Of a stretch of 64,000 nucleotides of DNA, positions 28,354 through 36,513 are shown in pieces. The notes under the pieces were generated by a model that was not told where the DNA came from, did no database searches, and saw only the letters and a program-made list of their open reading frames with translations. This DNA comes from CAWJMD01 sp963700925 (GTDB taxonomy: Bacteria > Actinomycetota > Actinomycetes > Actinomycetales > CAWJMD01), in NCBI GenBank assembly GCA_963700925.1, contig OY969553.1, positions 2,604,001 through 2,668,000 on the forward strand, given 5' to 3'. How positions within the stretch are numbered: the first letter of the stretch is position 1; each line of letters opens with the position of its first letter. Position numbers and translations under genes: made by a program.

Positions 28354-29124
28354 GTGATCCGCCGAGCCACCGTCCCGCCGACGACGACCGGGCGCCGCCG
28401 GGTCGCGCGCAAGATCCACCGTGTGCTCACCGAGCGCTACCCCGACGCGCGGTGCGAGCTCGACTTCACGACACCGCTCGAGCTGTTGGTGGCCACGATC
28501 CTGTCGGCACAGACCACCGACGTGCGGGTCAACATGGTCACGCCGGGCCTCTTCGCGCGCTACACGACAGCTGCCGCGTACGCCGGCGCTGACCGGGCCG
28601 AGCTCGAGGAGATGATCCGGTCGACCGGGTTCTTCCGCGCCAAGTCGAACTCCCTGATCTCGCTCGGGCAGCGCCTCGTCGAGGAGTTCGACGGCGAGGT
28701 GCCGTCACGACTCGACAAGCTGGTCACCCTGCCGGGCGTGGGTCGCAAGACGGCAAACGTGGTGCTGGGCAACGCATTCGGCGTGCCGGGCCTCACCATC
28801 GACACGCACTTCGGCCGGCTGGCACGCCGTTTCGGCTGGACGACGCAGGAGGATCCCGTCAAGGTCGAGCGCGACGTGGCTGACCTGTTCGAGAAGCGCG
28901 ACTGGACGATGCTGTCGCACCGGTTGATCTTCCACGGCCGCCGCACCTGCCACGCGCGCCGTCCGGCCTGTGGCGCTTGCCCTGTCGCCACGATGTGCCC
29001 GTCGTACGGCATCGGCGAGGTCGACCCCCTGCGGGCGGCGAAGCTGTTGCGGTACGAGGCGGCGGAGTCGGGCGACCCGGCGGAGCCCGTCGAACCCGTT
29101 GAAGCGGCCGGGGGAGCGGGATGA
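28354..29124 (+). CDS. nth: Endonuclease III
   Basis: The 256-residue base-excision repair enzyme removes oxidised pyrimidines and nicks the abasic site. Visible landmarks are helix-hairpin-helix LPGVGRKTANVVL (about 126-138) with catalytic Lys132, catalytic Asp150 in TIDTHFGRL, and the [4Fe-4S] cluster C199-x6-C206-x2-C209-x5-C215. All key residues are present. Length is normal for actinomycete Nth with a C-terminal Pro/Glu tail. The stop overlaps the start of the next Nudix gene (ATGA), so the two are coupled. Confidence 0.97.
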   Translation: MIRRATVPPTTTGRRRVARKIHRVLTERYPDARCELDFTTPLELLVATILSAQTTDVRVNMVTPGLFARYTTAAAYAGADRAELEEMIRSTGFFRAKSNSLISLGQRLVEEFDGEVPSRLDKLVTLPGVGRKTANVVLGNAFGVPGLTIDTHFGRLARRFGWTTQEDPVKVERDVADLFEKRDWTMLSHRLIFHGRRTCHARRPACGACPVATMCPSYGIGEVDPLRAAKLLRYEAAESGDPAEPVEPVEAAGGAG

Positions 29125-29858
29125 CAGAGCTGACAGGGGAACTCGACCATCTGCCCGGTTGGGCGAGGAAGATCGCCGAGGTCTCCCCGACGATCGAAGG
29201 CCAGCAGCTCTCACGATTCCTGCCGCCGCCCGGCCGCGAGCACCGGCAGGCGGCGGTCCTGATGCTGTTCGGGCCCGGAGCCGACGGCGAGGGCGAGGTG
29301 CTGCTGCTCGAGCGCGCGTCGTCGATGCGGTCCCACCCCGGGCAGGCGGCGTTTCCCGGAGGCGCGCTCGACCCCGGTGAGGACGCCGTCGCCGCCGCGC
29401 TGCGCGAAGCACAGGAGGAGACCGGGCTCGACCCGTCGGGCGTTCAGGTGCTGAGCACCCTTCCGGCGCTGTACCTCTGGCCGTCGGACTTCGCCGTGAC
29501 GCCCGTGGTGGCGTGGTGGGCGACCCCTTCGCCGGTGCACGTCGCGGCGCCCGACGAGGTGGCCCGCGTCGAGCGCGTGCCCCTCCCTGAGGTGCTCGAC
29601 CCCGCGAACCGGTTCGTGACGGTGCTGGGCGACGAGTACCGCGGCCCGGGCTTCGCCGTCCGCGGCCTGTTCGTCTGGGGATTCACCGCCGGCCTGCTGT
29701 CCCGGCTGCTGACGCTCGCCGGTCTCGACCGGCCCTGGGACGAGACCGTCGAGCGTCCGATTCCCCAGGCCCAGCTCGTCGGACGTCGGCATCGCCCAGG
29801 TGAGTCCTCCGACCCGGCCGAGGTCGACGCCGTCGCCGACGGGGAGGTGGAGCCGTGA
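29121..29858 (+). CDS. CoA-pyrophosphatase-type Nudix hydrolase
   Basis: The 245-residue protein has the NuCoA signature (UPF0035 pattern) MRSHPGQAAFPGGALD immediately before the Nudix box GGALDPGED...REAQEETGL (about 80-102). Those elements mark coenzyme A diphosphatases (MutT/NudL class). A late segment FAVRGLFVWGFTAGLLSRL closes the domain. From memory it corresponds to Rv3672c between nth and marP. ATG at 29121 overlaps the nth stop. A short GC repeat overlaps its last bases. Confidence 0.9.
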   Translation: MTELTGELDHLPGWARKIAEVSPTIEGQQLSRFLPPPGREHRQAAVLMLFGPGADGEGEVLLLERASSMRSHPGQAAFPGGALDPGEDAVAAALREAQEETGLDPSGVQVLSTLPALYLWPSDFAVTPVVAWWATPSPVHVAAPDEVARVERVPLPEVLDPANRFVTVLGDEYRGPGFAVRGLFVWGFTAGLLSRLLTLAGLDRPWDETVERPIPQAQLVGRRHRPGESSDPAEVDAVADGEVEP

Positions 29859-29878
29859 GCGAGCGCAGCGAGCGAACC
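29855..29878. repeat. Short dyad repeat (GCGAGCGCAGCGAG core)
   Basis: The sequence from the nudix stop into the marP leader contains GCGAGCGCAGCGAG (29859-29872), a near-palindrome. The same 14 bases occur inside tadB at 51252-51265. Such CGAGCGCAGCGAG elements are scattered in actinomycete genomes; role unknown. Confidence 0.55.
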
Positions 29879-29916
29879 AGAGGGCAGAGTCTGGCTGGCA
29901 CGGCGAGGGACGAGCC

Positions 29917-31107
29917 GTGACTGGGTCGCTGGTCGTGGACATCGTGCTGGCGTTGCTGCTGCTCGCGTACCTGGCGAACGGACTGCGCCGCGGGCTGTTG
30001 CTCGGCGGCATGACCCTCGTGGGGCTGCTCCTCGGCGCCGTCATCGGGATTCTGGTGATTCCGCGACTGGTCGCCGGCCTGCAGGCGGGGCTACTGCGCG
30101 CAGGCGTCGTGCTCGCCGGGGTGCTGATGCTCGCCCTCGTGGGGCAGACCCTGGGCGCGGTGCTCGGCGCACGGTTCCGCGCGGCCGTGACCAGCAAGCC
30201 GGCGAGGGCCGTCGACCGCGGCCTCGGAGGCCTGGCTGCGCTGGTGGCCGCCGTCGTCGTGCTGAGCGTGCTGCTCGGTGCCCTGCGCGGAGTGCCGAGC
30301 CCGGCACTGTCACGGGCCATCGGCGCCTCGACGGTCGCCCAGGCCCTTGACAAGGTCGTGCCTGACGCGGTCAACGGCATGGCGGGTGGGTTGGCCAGCA
30401 CGATGGCCTCGGGCTTCCCGCGCGTCTTCGAGGGCATCGGGCCGGAAGTCATCCTGCCGGTCGAGCCACCGAGCGCCGAGCAGGTCGGCGAGGCCGCCGC
30501 GGCCGCTGCCCCCAGCACGGTCAAGATCAGCGGGACCGCGCGGTCGTGCGACCGCACCCAGGAGGGCTCCGGGTTCGTGGTGGCGCCGGAGCGCGTGGTG
30601 ACGAACGCCCACGTGGTCGCCGGCGTCCCCGACCCGAGTGTGCAGGTGCTCGGCAGGGGCGAGGAGCTGCCCGCGTCAGTAGTGGTGTTCGACACCGACC
30701 GCGACCTCGCGGTGCTGGAGGTGCCCGGGCTGACCGCCCCGCCACTCGCGCAAGGCGCAGAGCTCGATCGCAGCGACCCAGCGATGGTCCTCGGCTTCCC
30801 CCTCGGTGGGCCCTTCACGACCTCGCCGGCACGCGTGCGGCAGGTTCTGGACGCCCGCGGGCAGGACATCTACGGCCGGGGCGGCGTGACCCGAGAGGTC
30901 TACTCGCTGTATGCGCAGGTCCGTCCAGGCAACTCCGGTGGCCCGGTGGTCGACCCGAGCGGGGCGCTGGTCGGCGTCGTGTTCGCGACGTCGCTCGACG
31001 ACCCCGACACCGGCTACGCGTTGACCCTCGCCGAGGCCGCGCCCGTGCTGGAGGCCGGCATCGAGGCCACCAGTGCGGTCGACGTCGGGCCGTGCTCCGG
31101 GCGGTGA
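29917..31107 (+). CDS. marP: MarP-like membrane serine protease
   Basis: The 396-residue protein has four N-terminal membrane helices (CvpA/colicin V-production-like, about 5-120), then a trypsin-like periplasmic protease. Catalytic His232 (TNAHVVAG), Asp263 or Asp261 (DTDRDLAVL) and Ser340 (RPGNSGGPVV) are present, as is the Cys pair C211/C393 that forms a stabilising disulfide in M. tuberculosis MarP (397 residues). The length and Cys spacing match closely. MarP activates a cell-wall hydrolase under acid stress in mycobacteria; the target here is unknown. GTG at 29917 was chosen because it begins the first helix. Confidence 0.92.
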   Translation: MTGSLVVDIVLALLLLAYLANGLRRGLLLGGMTLVGLLLGAVIGILVIPRLVAGLQAGLLRAGVVLAGVLMLALVGQTLGAVLGARFRAAVTSKPARAVDRGLGGLAALVAAVVVLSVLLGALRGVPSPALSRAIGASTVAQALDKVVPDAVNGMAGGLASTMASGFPRVFEGIGPEVILPVEPPSAEQVGEAAAAAAPSTVKISGTARSCDRTQEGSGFVVAPERVVTNAHVVAGVPDPSVQVLGRGEELPASVVVFDTDRDLAVLEVPGLTAPPLAQGAELDRSDPAMVLGFPLGGPFTTSPARVRQVLDARGQDIYGRGGVTREVYSLYAQVRPGNSGGPVVDPSGALVGVVFATSLDDPDTGYALTLAEAAPVLEAGIEATSAVDVGPCSGR

Positions 31108-31126
31108 TCGTCGAGCGCCCGATCGC

Positions 31127-32038
31127 TCACAACGCCAGGTTGTCGAGCCAGTCGCGCAGCAGGGCGGTGGTCCGCTCAGGGGCCTCCTCCGCCAGGAAGT
31201 GCCCGGCCCCGTCGACGAGGTGCCAGGAGTAGTCGCCGCGAACCCAGCGCGACGACCCCCGGGCGTGGGCGGCCGGCACCTGACCGTCCACCTCGCCGTG
31301 CAGCTGCAGCACGGGCACGTTGACCGTGTGGCGCATCGCCTCGGTGAAGCGTCGTCCGTCCGTCCGAACTCTGGAACGGACCGCCCAGCGGTAGTACTCG
31401 AGACTCGAGTGCGCAACGGAGGGGATCTCGATGGCCTCCTGGTAGCGGCGGCTCTCCTCTGCGGACGGCCAGCCGGGGCCCCCCCACCTTCTCAGCAGCT
31501 CCGGCACCAGGTCTCCGCCCAGCAGGGCACGCTCGGGCTGGATGGGGGTCTGGAAGGCGAGAACGTGCCGCAGCGTGTGCATCTGGCGCGGTGGGGCCGT
31601 GAAGGTGCGCAGCGGGTGAGCGGTGCCGAGGATGCCGATCGCGCGCGTGGTGCGCGGGACCAGCGTGGGCATCGCCCAGGCGACCCACGCACCCCAACCG
31701 TGGCCGACCACCACTGCCTCCGAGGCGCCGAGGCTGCGGATGACACCCGCGACATCGGCAGCCAGCGTGAACGTGTCATACCCACGCGGCGGCTTGTCGC
31801 TCGCGCCGTACCCGCGCAGATCCATTGCCACAGTGCGGTATCCGGCGTCGGCAAGCGCCGGCAGCTGGTGCCGCCAAGCCCACCAGAACTGCGGGAACCC
31901 GTGCAGCAGAACGACAAGCGGCGCCTTCGCCTTCGAGGCAGGAAGGCACTCTGCGAGGTGAAACCTGTTGCCGTTGGCCGGAACCAGCCGGTGCTGCCAG
32001 GGACCTTCGACCATGACCGCCGACGCGTCAGTGCCCAC
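31127..32038 (-). CDS. EphE-like alpha/beta hydrolase lacking the Asp nucleophile
   Basis: The 303-residue protein is laid out like an epoxide hydrolase: oxyanion HGFPQFWWAW (about 46-55), MDLRGYGASDKP, nucleophile elbow VGHGWGAW (about 111-118), a cap region with EYYRWAV, acid loop HGEVDGQVP and His in DGAGHFLAEE. The nucleophile position (residue 114) is Gly rather than the Asp of GHDWG. Classical epoxide-hydrolase chemistry is therefore doubtful. It sits beside MarP, as EphE (Rv3670) does in mycobacteria. GTG at 32038 starts 7 bases after the holin-like stop. Confidence 0.88.
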   Translation of the reverse strand: MGTDASAVMVEGPWQHRLVPANGNRFHLAECLPASKAKAPLVVLLHGFPQFWWAWRHQLPALADAGYRTVAMDLRGYGASDKPPRGYDTFTLAADVAGVIRSLGASEAVVVGHGWGAWVAWAMPTLVPRTTRAIGILGTAHPLRTFTAPPRQMHTLRHVLAFQTPIQPERALLGGDLVPELLRRWGGPGWPSAEESRRYQEAIEIPSVAHSSLEYYRWAVRSRVRTDGRRFTEAMRHTVNVPVLQLHGEVDGQVPAAHARGSSRWVRGDYSWHLVDGAGHFLAEEAPERTTALLRDWLDNLAL

Positions 32039-32044
32039 GCGTCG

Positions 32045-32467
32045 TCAGGTTCCGGTGCCTGGGCCGTCGCCCTTCAGCGCCGCGACCGAGTCCTTGGCGG
32101 TGTCGATCGTGCGCTGCGGGGGCGCGATCTTCGACAGGCTCCCCTTGCCCACCAGGGCCAGCAGGGCGGCGACCACCAGCAGCACACCAGTCATGACCAG
32201 GAAGGCCGCCCAGGGCGCCAGCCCCGCCTCGGTCAGTCCGTAGGCCCCCGCGAAGCAGAGCAGGATGAATGCCATCGCGGCCATGTACGCGGCCGCCCCG
32301 AACAGGCCGGCGCCGACTGCGGCGCGGCTCACGTCCGCCGTGATCTCCGCTTTGGCCAGGGCGATCTCGGCGCGCACCAGGCCCGACACCTCGTTGCTGG
32401 CGTCCGCTACCAGCTGGCCGATGGTGCGCTCCGGCTGGGCATCGACCGTCGGCTTACGCGTGTCCAC
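32045..32467 (-). CDS. Phage-holin-superfamily small membrane protein
   Basis: The 140-residue protein has a soluble N-terminal helix (about 8-45, ERTIGQLVADASNEVSGLVR) and two strong hydrophobic segments (about 50-78 and 82-108) with a short loop. This is the actinomycete holin-superfamily (DUF1469-like) topology, equivalent to Rv3669. It is a chromosomal housekeeping family, not evidence of a prophage. GTG at 32467 follows TAGGAGGAGGAA, which decides this start over a longer frame. It is followed 7 bases later by the EphE-like gene. Confidence 0.85.
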   Translation of the reverse strand: MDTRKPTVDAQPERTIGQLVADASNEVSGLVRAEIALAKAEITADVSRAAVGAGLFGAAAYMAAMAFILLCFAGAYGLTEAGLAPWAAFLVMTGVLLVVAALLALVGKGSLSKIAPPQRTIDTAKDSVAALKGDGPGTGT

Positions 32468-32501
32468 GGTTCCTCCTCCTACCTGGCGAATGTCACCGAC
32501 T

Positions 32502-33845
32502 CTAGAGGGAGGCGCCTGGCGGTGCCTGCTGTCGTCCCTCGTAGACGTCAGGGATGCCGTCATGGTCGTCGTCGCGGTTCTCCTCTTCCCAGAGGCGTCG
32601 GTACACGCGGTTGCGCAGCCGCAGCACCACGACGGCGAGCGCCGCCGCCACCAGGGACCCGGCCAGCACGGCCAGCTTCACGTGGTCGTCGCGCTCGCTG
32701 CCTGGGCCGAAGGCGAGCTCGCCGATCAGCAAGGACACCGTGAACCCGATTCCTGCCAACAAGGAGAGACCGAGGACGTCCACCCACGCCAGGTCGTCGT
32801 CGAGCTCGGCGTGGGTGAAACGCGCTGTGACCCAGGCGCCGCCCAGCACACCCAGACACTTTCCGACCACGAGCGCGACCACGATGGCGGCGAAGACGGG
32901 GTCGGACACAGCTCTCCCCAGGCTGCCCCCGCCGACCGTGACGCCGGCCGCGAAGAGGGCGAAGACGGGAACGGCGACGCCCGCCGACACCGGCCGCACG
33001 AGATGCTCGAGCCGTTCACCGACCGAGTGGTCCTCCACCTGGCCGCCGACAACGCGGTGACGAACGGGCAGCACCATCGCCAGGAGCACCCCTGCAACGG
33101 TGGCGTGCACGCCCGACTCGTGCACCAGCAGCCACGTGGTCGCACCGAGCGGGAGCAACAGCCACCACCACGACGACGGACGGCGCGCCACATAGGCGAA
33201 CGCCAGCACGCACCCGACTGCCGAGGCCAGTGGCAGCACGGCGACGGCGTCGTTGTAGAAGACGGCGATGATGACGATGGCCACCATGTCGTCGACCACG
33301 GCCAGCGTCAGCAGGAACGCCCGCAGCGCGGTGGGCAGGTGAGCGCCGAGGACGGCCAGGACGGCGAGCGCGAAGGCGATGTCGGTCGCGGTCGGGATGG
33401 CCCACCCCGTCCGGGCGACTGGATCCGTCGCCGTGAGCGCGAGGTACAGCACGGCTGGGAGCGCCACGCCGGCCAGGGCTGCGGCCACCGGCACGGCCGC
33501 ACGTCGCGGATCCCTGAGGTCGCCGACGACGAGCTCGCGCTTGAGCTCGATCCCGGCCACGAAGAAGAAGATGGCCAACAGCCCGTCGGCGGCCCACTGT
33601 CCAACGGTCAGGCCCAGGTGGAGTTCCACCGGCCCGAAGGCCAATGTCTCGGGACCCAGCACCCCGTCACGGATCGTCGAGTATGACTGGGACCAGGGCG
33701 AGTTCGCCCAGACCAGGGCCGTCGCGGCACCGACGATCAGCAGGAGGCCGCCGACCGTCTCGGCGCGAAGCGCGTCGAGGACGACACGTGTCTCCGACCA
33801 GGTCGAGCGGGAGAAGAGGGGTGGACGCGGCGTGGCGGTGGTCAT
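32502..33845 (-). CDS. nhaA: Na+/H+ antiporter NhaA
   Basis: The 447-residue protein matches NhaA: FFFVAGIELKREL (about 95-107), PTATDIAFALAVL (about 142-154), the paired Asp in LTLAVVDDMVAI (about 177-180) that bind Na+, and a C-terminal LSLLAGIGFTVSLLIGELAF helix. About twelve helices fit. It exchanges Na+ or Li+ for H+ at the cytoplasmic membrane. ATG at 33845 follows AGGAG at normal spacing. Downstream on the same strand are the holin-like and EphE-like genes. Confidence 0.95.
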   Translation of the reverse strand: MTTATPRPPLFSRSTWSETRVVLDALRAETVGGLLLIVGAATALVWANSPWSQSYSTIRDGVLGPETLAFGPVELHLGLTVGQWAADGLLAIFFFVAGIELKRELVVGDLRDPRRAAVPVAAALAGVALPAVLYLALTATDPVARTGWAIPTATDIAFALAVLAVLGAHLPTALRAFLLTLAVVDDMVAIVIIAVFYNDAVAVLPLASAVGCVLAFAYVARRPSSWWWLLLPLGATTWLLVHESGVHATVAGVLLAMVLPVRHRVVGGQVEDHSVGERLEHLVRPVSAGVAVPVFALFAAGVTVGGGSLGRAVSDPVFAAIVVALVVGKCLGVLGGAWVTARFTHAELDDDLAWVDVLGLSLLAGIGFTVSLLIGELAFGPGSERDDHVKLAVLAGSLVAAALAVVVLRLRNRVYRRLWEEENRDDDHDGIPDVYEGRQQAPPGASL

Positions 33846-33921
33846 CGGGCTCCTGCGCGAGAGGTCGGGTAGGACAACGCCGACCAGACTTCCCGGCACA
33901 CCACGGTCATCGTAAGGGACG

Positions 33922-34031
33922 TCAGGTGTAGTAGCGCAGCACGACGTAGGGCACGGTGAACGCGATCGTGACCGCGGTGACGATGAGGCCGTAGCGGGTG
34001 AAGGTCCAGAGGCTGATCGGGTGTCCGTTGC
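33922..34031 (-). pseudogene. C-terminal fragment of a membrane transporter (SLC13/ArsB-like)
   Basis: About 35 codons reading PISLWTFTRYGLIVTAVT then a hydrophobic run ending VVLRYYT before TGA. This looks like the last membrane helix of ion-transporter (SLC13/CitMHS/ArsB) proteins. The frame continues upstream only as non-coding sequence. The boundary at about 34031 coincides with the start of an oppositely oriented DUF559 fragment. Family call is from the pattern of that terminal helix and is tentative. Confidence 0.5.
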
Positions 34032-34320
34032 GCAAGGCAGGCTCCGGTACCTCGATGTCGAGTGGATCCGCAAGGACGGGAAGCGCGTCGTCGTCGAGGT
34101 CGACGGCCGTGGCCACATGGAGCAGGAGACATGGGAGGACGACTCCCTGCGCGCCAACGGCGTCGTCATCCGGGACGACGCCATGGTGCTCCGCATTCCC
34201 TCGACGATCATCAGGACGCGCGAGCACGTCGTGGTCGCCCAGCTGCGCCTGGCGCTCACCGTCCCAAGAACTGATCGAACAGTCAGACGCTCGACCCGCG
34301 TGGGCAGGTCGAGCGTCTGA
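34032..34320 (+). pseudogene. C-terminal fragment of a DUF559 endonuclease-like protein
   Basis: About 75 codons carry the DUF559/PD-(D/E)XK-like ending: RYLDVEWIRKDGKRVVVEVDGRGH, WEDDSLRANGVVI, VLRIPSTIIRTREHVVVAQL. The Asp-x-E-V-D nuclease core is partly there, but the N-terminal two thirds are absent. A GTG at 34021 could start it, yet upstream bases belong to the transporter remnant. The frame ends inside a strong hairpin. It is most likely a relic, not a functional gene. Confidence 0.6.
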
Positions 34321-34322
34321 CT
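34281..34322. terminator. Perfect 16-bp hairpin at acs 3' end
   Basis: AGTCAGACGCTCGACC pairs perfectly with GGTCGAGCGTCTGACT across a 10-base loop. It lies 21 bases beyond the acs stop and also ends the DUF559 remnant, so it can act as a bidirectional terminator. No long U tract follows on either strand, as is usual in high-GC actinomycetes. Confidence 0.85.
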
Positions 34323-34343
34323 GAACGAGAAGGTTGGCGGAGG

Positions 34344-36320
34344 TCAGCTCTCGTCGGCCTTGCCCGAGCCGAGGCCGGTCTTGATCAGCTCCATCACCGT
34401 GTTGTCGGCGAGCGTCGTCACGTCGCCCACCTCGCGGTGCTCTGCCACGTCCTTCAGCAGGCGGCGCATGATCTTGCCCGACCGGGTCTTGGGCAGTTCG
34501 GGCACGACCATGATCTGGCGTGGCTTCGCGATCGGGCCGATTTCCTTGGCGACGTGGTCGCGCAGCTCCTTGACGATGTCGTCGCCCTCCTCCGCGCCCC
34601 CGCGCAGGATCACGAACGCACACACCGCCTGGCCCGTGGTCTCGTCAGCCGCACCGACAACGGCGGCCTCGGCCACCTTCGGGTGCGACACGAGCGCGGA
34701 CTCGATCTCGGTGGTCGACAGACGGTGTCCCGACACGTTCATGACGTCGTCGACGCGGCCGAGCAGCCAGATGTCGCCGTCCTCGTCCTTCTTCGCGCCG
34801 TCGCCGGCGAAGTACATGTGCTCGAACCGCGCCCAGTACGTCTCCTTGTAGCGCTCCGGGTCACCCCAGATGCCGCGCAGCATGGCCGGCCACGGCTCGG
34901 TCAGCACCAGGTAGCCGCCACCGCCGTTCGGCACCGGCTTGCCGGCGTCGTCGAGCACGTCCACACCGATCCCGGGCAGCGGCACCTGGGCCGAGCCGGG
35001 CTTGGTGGTGGTGACTCCAGGCAGCGGGCTGATCATGATCGCGCCCGTCTCGGTCTGCCACCACGTGTCGACGATCGGGGCCTTGTCGCCCCCGATGACG
35101 CGGCGGTACCAGATCCAGGCCTCGGGGTTGATCGGCTCACCGACCGAGCCCAGCACCCGCAGCGACGACAGGTCGTGCTTCGCCGGGATCTCCTCGCCCC
35201 ACTTCATGAACGTGCGGATCGCGGTCGGCGCCGTGTACAGGATCGTGACGCCGTACTTGGCGATGATCTCCCACCAGCGACCCTGGTGCGGGGTGTCCGG
35301 GGTGCCCTCGTACATCACCTGCGTGACGCCGTTGGCGAGCGGCCCGTACACGAGGTACGAGTGGCCGGTCACCCAGCCGACATCCGCTGTGCACCAGAAG
35401 ACGTCGGTGTCCGGGTGCAGGTCGAAGACGTTGCGGTGCGTGTACGCGGTCTGCGTCAGGTAGCCCCCTGACGTGTGCATGATGCCCTTGGGCTTACCCG
35501 TCGTTCCCGAGGTGTAGAGGATGAACAGCGGGTGCTCGGAGTCGACCGGCTGGGGCGTGTGCTGGTCGGACGCCTTGCCCACCACCTCGTGCCACCACAG
35601 GTCGCGGCCATCGGTCCACTCGACGTCCTGCCCGGTCCGGCGAACGACCAGCACGTTGGTCACCGACGGCGTCCCCTTGTCCAGGGCCGCGTCGACCGCA
35701 GGCTTGAGGGCGGACGGCGAACCGCGGCGGTAGCCGCCGTCGGACGTGATGACCACCTTCGCCTCGGCGTCGTTGATGCGGCTCGCCAGCGCGTCGGCCG
35801 AGAAGCCACCGAACACCACCGAGTGCGGCGCCCCGATGCGCGCGCAGGCCAGCATCGAGACGACGGCCTCGGGGATCATCGGCAGGTAGATCGCGACCCG
35901 GTCGCCGCTCTGCACGCCCAGGTCCGTGAGCGCGTTGGCGGCGCGTGACACCTCGGCCTGCAGCTCGGCGTAGGTGATGGCGCGGGAGTCACCCGGCTCG
36001 CCCTCGAAGTGGATGGCGACCCTGTCACCGAGCCCGTTCTCGACGTGACGGTCGACGCAGTTGTAGGCGACGTTGAGCTCTCCGCCGACGAACCAGTGCG
36101 CGAAGGGCGCGTCGCTCCAGTCGAGCGTGTCGGTGAAGTCGGTCGTCCAGGTGACCAGGTCACGAGCCTGCTTGGCCCAGAACGCGAGTCGGTCGTTCGC
36201 GGCCTCGTCGTACAGGTCGGCGGTGGCGACGGCGCCGGCGGCGATCTCCTCCGACGGGGGGAACCTGCGGGTCTCGGTGGACAGGTTCTCCAACGTCTTG
36301 CTGTCGGTCTGCTCGGACAT
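34344..36320 (-). CDS. acs: Acetyl-CoA synthetase
   Basis: The 658-residue enzyme makes acetyl-CoA from acetate, ATP and CoA through acetyl-AMP. Landmarks: YTSGTTGKPKG (about 275-285), DTWWQTETGA, YFAGDGAKKDEDGD, and PKTRSGKIMRR with Lys616, the site acetylated by Pat-type enzymes. Length is standard. It follows actP and DUF485 on the same strand with a 193-base gap containing two hairpins, so it probably has its own or an attenuated promoter. Together with actP it forms an acetate uptake and activation module. It may be controlled by Crp (established in relatives, not shown here). Confidence 0.97.
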   Translation of the reverse strand: MSEQTDSKTLENLSTETRRFPPSEEIAAGAVATADLYDEAANDRLAFWAKQARDLVTWTTDFTDTLDWSDAPFAHWFVGGELNVAYNCVDRHVENGLGDRVAIHFEGEPGDSRAITYAELQAEVSRAANALTDLGVQSGDRVAIYLPMIPEAVVSMLACARIGAPHSVVFGGFSADALASRINDAEAKVVITSDGGYRRGSPSALKPAVDAALDKGTPSVTNVLVVRRTGQDVEWTDGRDLWWHEVVGKASDQHTPQPVDSEHPLFILYTSGTTGKPKGIMHTSGGYLTQTAYTHRNVFDLHPDTDVFWCTADVGWVTGHSYLVYGPLANGVTQVMYEGTPDTPHQGRWWEIIAKYGVTILYTAPTAIRTFMKWGEEIPAKHDLSSLRVLGSVGEPINPEAWIWYRRVIGGDKAPIVDTWWQTETGAIMISPLPGVTTTKPGSAQVPLPGIGVDVLDDAGKPVPNGGGGYLVLTEPWPAMLRGIWGDPERYKETYWARFEHMYFAGDGAKKDEDGDIWLLGRVDDVMNVSGHRLSTTEIESALVSHPKVAEAAVVGAADETTGQAVCAFVILRGGAEEGDDIVKELRDHVAKEIGPIAKPRQIMVVPELPKTRSGKIMRRLLKDVAEHREVGDVTTLADNTVMELIKTGLGSGKADES

Positions 36321-36390
36321 CGACGTCCTTCCGTTCGGCGTGCGGCGGCACGGGGGTTCGTTCCTGCTTCGACACTAGCCAGGCTGTGGA

Positions 36391-36410
36391 CGCCCGGCAT
36401 CGTCCGGGCG
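36391..36410. promoter_or_regulatory. Short hairpin in acs leader
   Basis: CGCCCGG and CCGGGCG form a perfect 7-bp stem with a 6-base loop (CATCGT), about 70 bases upstream of the acs start. It may be part of an acs 5' leader or a second stop signal after actP. Confidence 0.4.
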
Positions 36411-36421
36411 GGTTCTCCGTA

Positions 36422-36484
36422 GTGCACCAGACGCCCACCCGCGCAGCCTCGGGGCGTGCGCGGGTGGGCGCGTCTGGAGTGCAC
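36422..36484. terminator. Long imperfect hairpin between actP and acs
   Basis: GTGCACCAGACGCCCACCCG plus CGCA pairs with a complementary arm at 36457-36484, interrupted by two 2-base bulges, giving about 24 paired bases and an 11-base loop. It lies 30 bases after the actP stop, so it probably ends or attenuates the DUF485-actP transcript before acs. Confidence 0.7.
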
Positions 36485-36513
36485 CGGCGGCGAGCCGCCG
36501 GCTCAGATCGCGG

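Noticed and set aside
32045..32467. Holin-like gene as a sign of a prophage
   Set aside because: It is the chromosomal actinomycete family found at this locus (Rv3669) and no phage genes surround it.
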